A DNA stretch of 64,000 bases, from positions 11,817,543 to 11,881,542 of the forward strand of contig JAPWDM010000001.1 in the NCBI GenBank assembly GCA_035578155.1, given 5' to 3'. Source of the stretch: Brachynemurus nebulosus (lineage: Eukaryota; Arthropoda; Insecta; Neuroptera; Myrmeleontidae). How positions within the stretch are numbered: the first letter of the stretch is position 1; every line of letters starts with the position of its first letter. The notes under the pieces are model-generated. The model saw only the letters and a list, made by a program, of their open reading frames with translations. It was not told the DNA's origin and ran no database searches. Of this stretch, positions 59,005-64,000 are shown piece by piece. The position numbers and the translations under genes are program-made.

Positions 59005-60328
59005 CAGGGCTGGGAAAAATGGTTCATAGAAACCATTTAAAATAGAAAATGGAAAATGGTTTCCAAAAATGCATTTAAAATACAAAATGGAAAATGGTTT
59101 TGCTGAACATATTTAAAATTGAAAATGGAAAATAGTTATTTAAAATGGTTTATAAAATGCAAAGTGCTTTTTTTACTTTAAATTTATTCTATAAATTTTT
59201 TATCATTATTTATATTAATTAAAAAAAAAAAAAGTTGGAAAGAAAATATCGAACGTACTTTTGAGAAAATTTTGTCAAATTTGCATGATATGAAAACGAA
59301 ACTTAACTCTTCAAATATTGTTACTTAAAAATATTGTAAAATTTAATTCGGCCTTGACGTATTCAAACCTTGACGACGCTACGACTACAATTTCTAAATA
59401 AAATTATGAAAATCATCTACTCGAAATACAAAAACATTTATTATCGACGTGTCTTAAAGATAGTAATCAGAAAAGTTTGACTTAACTCTTAGGCTGGTCG
59501 CACATTGGATACGATTCTGTACCTACGTATCTATACGACTCTTGTCGTACGAATTGAGCTCGCACACTGGCTACGTATTTGTCCGACACTATAAGTTAAT
59601 TATTGGCAGTTCTCTGATAACATTCATTCGACATGAATCTATATCTTTTAGAAAATTGTCTTCTAACACTACGTAACTACGCCGTCGTTGTTATCGTAGA
59701 ATCGAGTGGGTAAACGAATTATATGCAAAAAGGGATGAATTTGGTGAATTTCATCATGCAATGACAGATTTGATGTAATTTAATCGTACGTAAACGTAAA
59801 TAAATTCAAACAAAATTGAATTGTGTCGGATGTCGTAACTGTACGTATGTATACATGCGACTGAATCGTATACAGTGTGCGAGCTCCCATAATACATCAT
59901 CTGTCAGAAACGATCGTACGTATTCGTATGTATGCGTACAACTGAATTACCTACGTACGTAATCGTATTCAGTGTGCGACCGGCCTTAAAAGGACTGCAA
60001 CTCAAGTAACACATTTAACTCAAGTGACATTGCAACTCGAGTTATAAAAAATTTGAGTTAATTAAATCAAATTACATTTAACTTACAATTTGTTAGACTT
60101 CAAGTCATTCAATGCAAGTTCTATAATTTATTAATATTGTATACACATAAATTTGAGTATACATGCATTTTCATTTTAAATGTAAAATGGGTTCAAATTT
60201 CCATTTTAAATACAAAATGGAAAATAGTTTGACCGAACTAATTAATTTAAAATAGAAAATGCTAAATGCCATTTTGTATTTAAAATACATATTTAAAATG
60301 AAATCATTTTAAATAGTTCCCAGTCCTG
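59005..60328. mobile_element. 1.32 kb hAT-like element with a perfect 8 bp duplication
   Basis: The ends are CAGGGCTGGGAA and (opposite strand) CAGGACTGGGAA. TATTTAGC lies at 58997-59004 and again at 60329-60336. Subterminal regions on both sides are built of ATTTAAAATAGAAAATGGAA-type tandem motifs. A Harbinger-like MITE is nested at 59492-59985. It has no transposase frame. Confidence 0.85.
59492..59985. mobile_element. 494 bp Harbinger-like MITE, TTA duplication, nested
   Basis: The ends GGCTGGTCGCACATTGGATA and (opposite strand) GGCCGGTCGCACACTGAATA are flanked by TTA at 59489-59491 and 59986-59988. A second, inner pair, GAGCTCGCACACTG (about 59553) and CAGTGTGCGAGCTC (about 59873), repeats the GTCGCACACTG theme. 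The interior is rich in TACGTACG motifs. Confidence 0.85.
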
Positions 60329-60490
60329 TATTTAGCCCCAATTCAGCAGCCGCCATTTTGATATGTATCTAAATTAAAAAAAAAATATGACGTAAGACTT
60401 TAGCGTCACAGTAAATAAAATACAAAGAAAACCGCAAAAATCGTTGTTAAAAAATTCCCAAAATTATCCTTATTTTCGTCTGTCTAAAAT

Positions 60491-60930
60491 TAATGGCGGA
60501 AATGGTACTAGGATTTAAAAATTATTTTTAAAATTAAAAAATTGCTTTTCTAGGTCTTAAAAATGTGTTGATATTTAGCTGAATTACATGGTAGACCAAA
60601 TGATTAGAGAACGACATTTCGTATTACAAGACTTAATGTTTTTTCAATTAATGACGGAAATGATTCGAGAGTTCAAGAACTATATTTAAAGTTAAAGAAT
60701 TGCTTTTAAACACTTCGCTAAAGCTTAAAAAAGAGTCGATATTTATCTGAATTAGTAAACCAAGTGGTCGAAAATGGTAATTCAACCACTGGCGGAAATG
60801 ACTTCACCATACAATAGTTTCATTTAAAATTAAAGAATGGCTTTTAAACGTTTCTCTAATGCTTAAGAATGTGTCCATATTTACTTAAATCATACAGTAG
60901 ACCAAGTGGTCGGAAAACAATAATTTCATC
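60491..60930 (+). repeat. Degenerate tandem repeat, three units of about 145 bp
   Basis: Each unit starts GGCGGAAATG or GACGGAAATG (60494, 60653, 60791). Each continues with an AAAGAATTGCTTTTAAAC-like segment and ends AGACCAAGTGGTCGGAAA-like. Confidence 0.65.
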
Positions 60931-61975
60931 TTTATAATGCACAAAATATTAAAATATATAACTTAAGTATAAACAAGATTAATAAATAATCCTAAATTTT
61001 AGTAAAAATTTAAGTACTTATACAGTTTAATAAAGTTGTTTTATTTAGTTTCACTGGTACATAATTATCTACGGGCATCGTTCAGATTCTGGTACCAATT
61101 ATTCATGTGTATGTACGTGTAATACAGTCATTGTTATAAAAGGATCCGCACTACAGGAGTCTTTTATGTTCTGCAAATATTTTTTTTCCAGATATTTAAT
61201 TTGATTTGATTTTTAAGTTTTATAAGGAGCTAAATGCATCTTTATTAAAAATAGTATGTATATACAATAAATTTATTGTCGAATATTAAAGAAAAGTTGC
61301 AAATTGTTATAATTTCACAAAAAGAATTACATAGATCGCATACTTTTATAATAAATTATTAATTATAATCTTTATAAATTTAATCTACGTTTGTCCGTTT
61401 ATCACATCTGAATAATTCCTACATCTTTCGGTCTATGGACATGATATTTTCTATGTACAAGCTACAGGTGTAAATTTCAATTAACGAACAGCAAAGAAAA
61501 TAATTTCCATTTGTTGATGTCTTTTTCTATATATGAAAATGGGGATGAAAATTTTGTACCACTTTTCATTTTTAAGCTTTGTTTGTGAATATTGAGCTTA
61601 AAAATTAACTCTTTTGTGACACCCTCGTCTCCGTTCCGTTTGCCCAAAAATTTTCACTGCAGATTCTGGAAAGTAAACAAAAATATCAATAGGTACTAGT
61701 AATTGCTAGAACTTGTAATAACATTCAAGTAAAATTAAGTTGTGTCGGTAACTTTCGGAGATATAGGTAACTAAATTTTCGCCAATCAAGTTTTTTGTAA
61801 TTTTTGGTATTAAAAAACATCCCTTAAAAAATGAAATTTATATAATCTAGGGGAAATGTTAGAAATGAATAAAAATTTTCATTTGTCGCTATTACATGTT
61901 TTGTGGTGTACGTAATGCTTATTGCCATATACTAACATAAATGCTTGTTCGCTGGCCTATATCCATCATTTTTAA
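60931..61975. other. Unassigned AT-rich DNA
   Basis: Nothing recognised. Confidence 0.4.
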
Positions 61976-62119
61976 AGAAAATACCTTTCTTTATGTAAGA
62001 CATCGGGAACCAAATTAAGTATCATGTGTTTAATCGTTATAGTAGCATTAGTAACAGATGTGCAAGGAATATTGTTAGCTATATTTTTCCATCCTATGTT
62101 AAACCGTAAAGAAAAAAAT
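61976..62119 (+). CDS. Possible exon: hydrophobic segment ending at a splice donor
   Basis: The frame is open from 61976 and contains ATG at 62024. It then reads a 23-residue hydrophobic run, MCLIVIVALVTDVQGILLA followed by IFFH, and a basic tail MLNRKEKN. It stops at a strong donor, GTAAGT, at 62120-62125. An acceptor-like TTTTTAAAG precedes it at 61969-61977. A membrane helix with an internal QG and an N-R-K tail resembles the end of the seventh helix of family-B or Methuselah-like receptors, but the match is short. It may equally be chance in AT-rich DNA. No neighbouring exon was found. Confidence 0.22.
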
Positions 62120-62125
62120 GTAAGT

Positions 62126-64000
62126 ACTTAAATGTATTACATTTTATTAAAATTGAATAGTAATTTTCGCTTTCAAGATAAAGTCTATAAGACATTCAAG
62201 TGTATCTTTTACGGTTATAATTTAAAAATAGATGAATATATATTGGACAATGTTACTTCCTCATATGTTACTATGCGGGTCAATTACGTGATAATTAGTT
62301 ACCGATATCTTTTAAAAGTATCAACCCAAGTAATCCGAAATAATTTTAATTGAGAATTGGCAGATCGACCGACAATAAACAGAAGGATAATGATAATATA
62401 CAATTTTTCAGTCAAACAAAAGACCTTTTGATTCTGACGTACCTGAATTGTGTCTAATAACAGCTAATGTGTCTAATAAATTAATAACAGCGTTTCTCAG
62501 CATTTATTTAGTTACGTCTGGTAAAATCTCAAATGCTTAATTTTGTGCCAATCGGCGACTTATGGAATCACATAATATGACGATTTTCTAAATTTTTTAA
62601 AAATTGCATGTATTTAATTTGGTTATTAATATTCATTATCAATAATTAACTTTTTGGTTGTATTTGAGTTCGTGAATTTTTTAATTCTACTGAATTTACA
62701 GAACGAACTTTCTAAATTTAAGACAAATTTTATAGTTAATGTATTTAAAACCTAATTACACTCAATTAAGTCATAGCAAATCGAATACATATTAGCAATT
62801 ATTACGGTTTTGGTATATTACGTACAAACGCATAGCCAGATTTTAGTTCTTAAATTTTTATTTCGGAACCCTAAAACACAATATTTAATTATTATATTTA
62901 TAAAGATTACAAAAAAATAGGTATACCATTTCATTTAATTTGTGAAATTAAAAGTTTCTAATACCTGACAATAAGTTTATTATATACTAATTATTATATA
63001 CATATTATTAAAGATACAATAAAGCTACAATTAGCTCCCTATAGAACTCAAAAATCAAATAAAATTGTATATTTGGAAAGAAATCTTTTTTAAAAGTATA
63101 AAGGACCTCCTATGGTTAAGGTACAGCTAAGGTCGTTTTATGACACTGCTGTGTTACACATACATATGCATGCTAGAGTGGTACCATTTCTTGAACAGTA
63201 ACCATTATCTACTGTTAAAATATTTTAATATATCGCTTCAGTTTGAACAAAGCATGGTCACTGATGTTCTATGGTGATGTCATACGAGCCGTCTTTTGCT
63301 GTTTGATGTTTTGTATTTAGGAATTGCTTCGGTGAACAAACTATAACATATAATTTACCTACATATTGTTATAATTACAACAGGTTTTAATCGAATTGTT
63401 GTCATCGGTACATTGTTGAAGTATAAGTAAATAGGCAGTTTATTAAGTTAATGTTCATTATTATGAAAACAATATAATATTTAAGACATATTATTATTAT
63501 TATTATTATTTTAAAATTTATAAAACTTATTTTGTAATTTTTGTTGAGTTGGATGTATCTAATGTCTTTTTAGTAAGTAATGTGGGATAATTCACTGGGC
63601 AACACTAAAAAAACCTCAAGAACAACATTCCCTGGAATGTGTAGGTGGTATCATTCCTGAAACTAGAATAATGTTAATTTTGCTCAGTCACGTCACAACG
63701 AGTGGGAATTTTTTAAATCGTCACGGAAGATTATAACACCATATATCTTATTTAGAATTAAGCAAAAAAATGACAAAAATGTAAGAAAATTTTGTCTATT
63801 GCACGGAAAAACATTAAATTAAGGATATATTTTATAGTTCAATAAGCAGAGGCGTAACTATAGTGGAGCATGTGGAGTAGTCGCTTCAGGGCGCACGGCG
63901 AAAAGGGACATAATCCATAAAATGTAGGTGCAAGAAGTAAAAGAAAATTTTTATTGTTGTTAGTGTTTTTATGCTATAGTCCTTAGAACCTGTAAAAGAA
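62126..64000. other. Unassigned AT-rich DNA
   Basis: The frame at 62132-62353 has no recognisable feature. A short (TTA)n run lies at 63489-63510. Nothing else recognised. Confidence 0.45.

Overview
This is a low-GC eukaryotic window with no intact protein-coding gene. There are no long open frames, no operon-like gene packing, long (TA)n microsatellites, and many short DNA-transposon relics with the 2, 3, 4 (TTAA) and 8 bp target-site duplications typical of animal genomes. The style (very AT-rich, abundant MITEs, 'ACTAGC-GTTACCCG' dispersed repeats, remnants ending in 'CAGACAGACAGA'-type sequence) fits an insect, perhaps a hemipteran or lepidopteran. I cannot fix the taxon from sequence alone. 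Short open frames across the window, including the Ile/Tyr-rich ones in (TA)n tracts, are chance or transposon-derived.

Layout. 1-3.2 kb: a dispersed repeat, two nested inverted-repeat elements and a hAT relic that still encodes the end of a transposase. 3.6-4.1 kb: a foldback and a hairpin. 8.4-10.6 kb: a TGA-flanked MITE carrying a 250 bp hAT-like MITE, then a copy of dispersed family C. 11-15.2 kb: hairpins, an inserted 451 bp inverted-repeat element and an 826 bp hAT-like element. 16.9-20.4 kb: a second 250 bp MITE with a perfect 8 bp duplication, a long-TIR element and a mirrored tandem array. 21.2-23.2 kb: a 2 kb hAT-like element with a TTAA element nested inside. 24-28.6 kb: hairpins, (TA)n tracts, a MITE inserted into (TA)n and a nearly palindromic 694 bp element with long TIRs.

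29.4-31.0 kb is the most striking region. Five tRNA-Thr(GGT)-like Pol III units lie on a 349 bp period, three on the minus strand and two on the plus strand, in a near-perfect head-to-head palindrome. A 12 bp direct repeat bounds the whole block.

32-38.2 kb is a dense run of hAT, TTAA, pogo-like and other MITEs. 40.1-42.3 kb holds a 120 bp tandem array and a related dispersed repeat. 42.8-46.8 kb is a three-level nest of insertions. 48.4-51.6 kb is a 3.2 kb TTAA-flanked element containing a foldback with arms of about 205 bp. 53.9-54.5 kb holds a full copy of family C interrupted by a 59 bp deletion derivative of the 250 bp MITE. 59.0-60.3 kb is a hAT-like element with a perfect 8 bp duplication and a nested Harbinger-like MITE. 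Near 62.0 kb one short stretch could be a real exon (a possible last transmembrane segment of a receptor), but this is weak.

No genes act together here. The biology is transposon nesting, Pol III cassette amplification and hairpin-forming DNA, probably in an intergenic or intronic setting.
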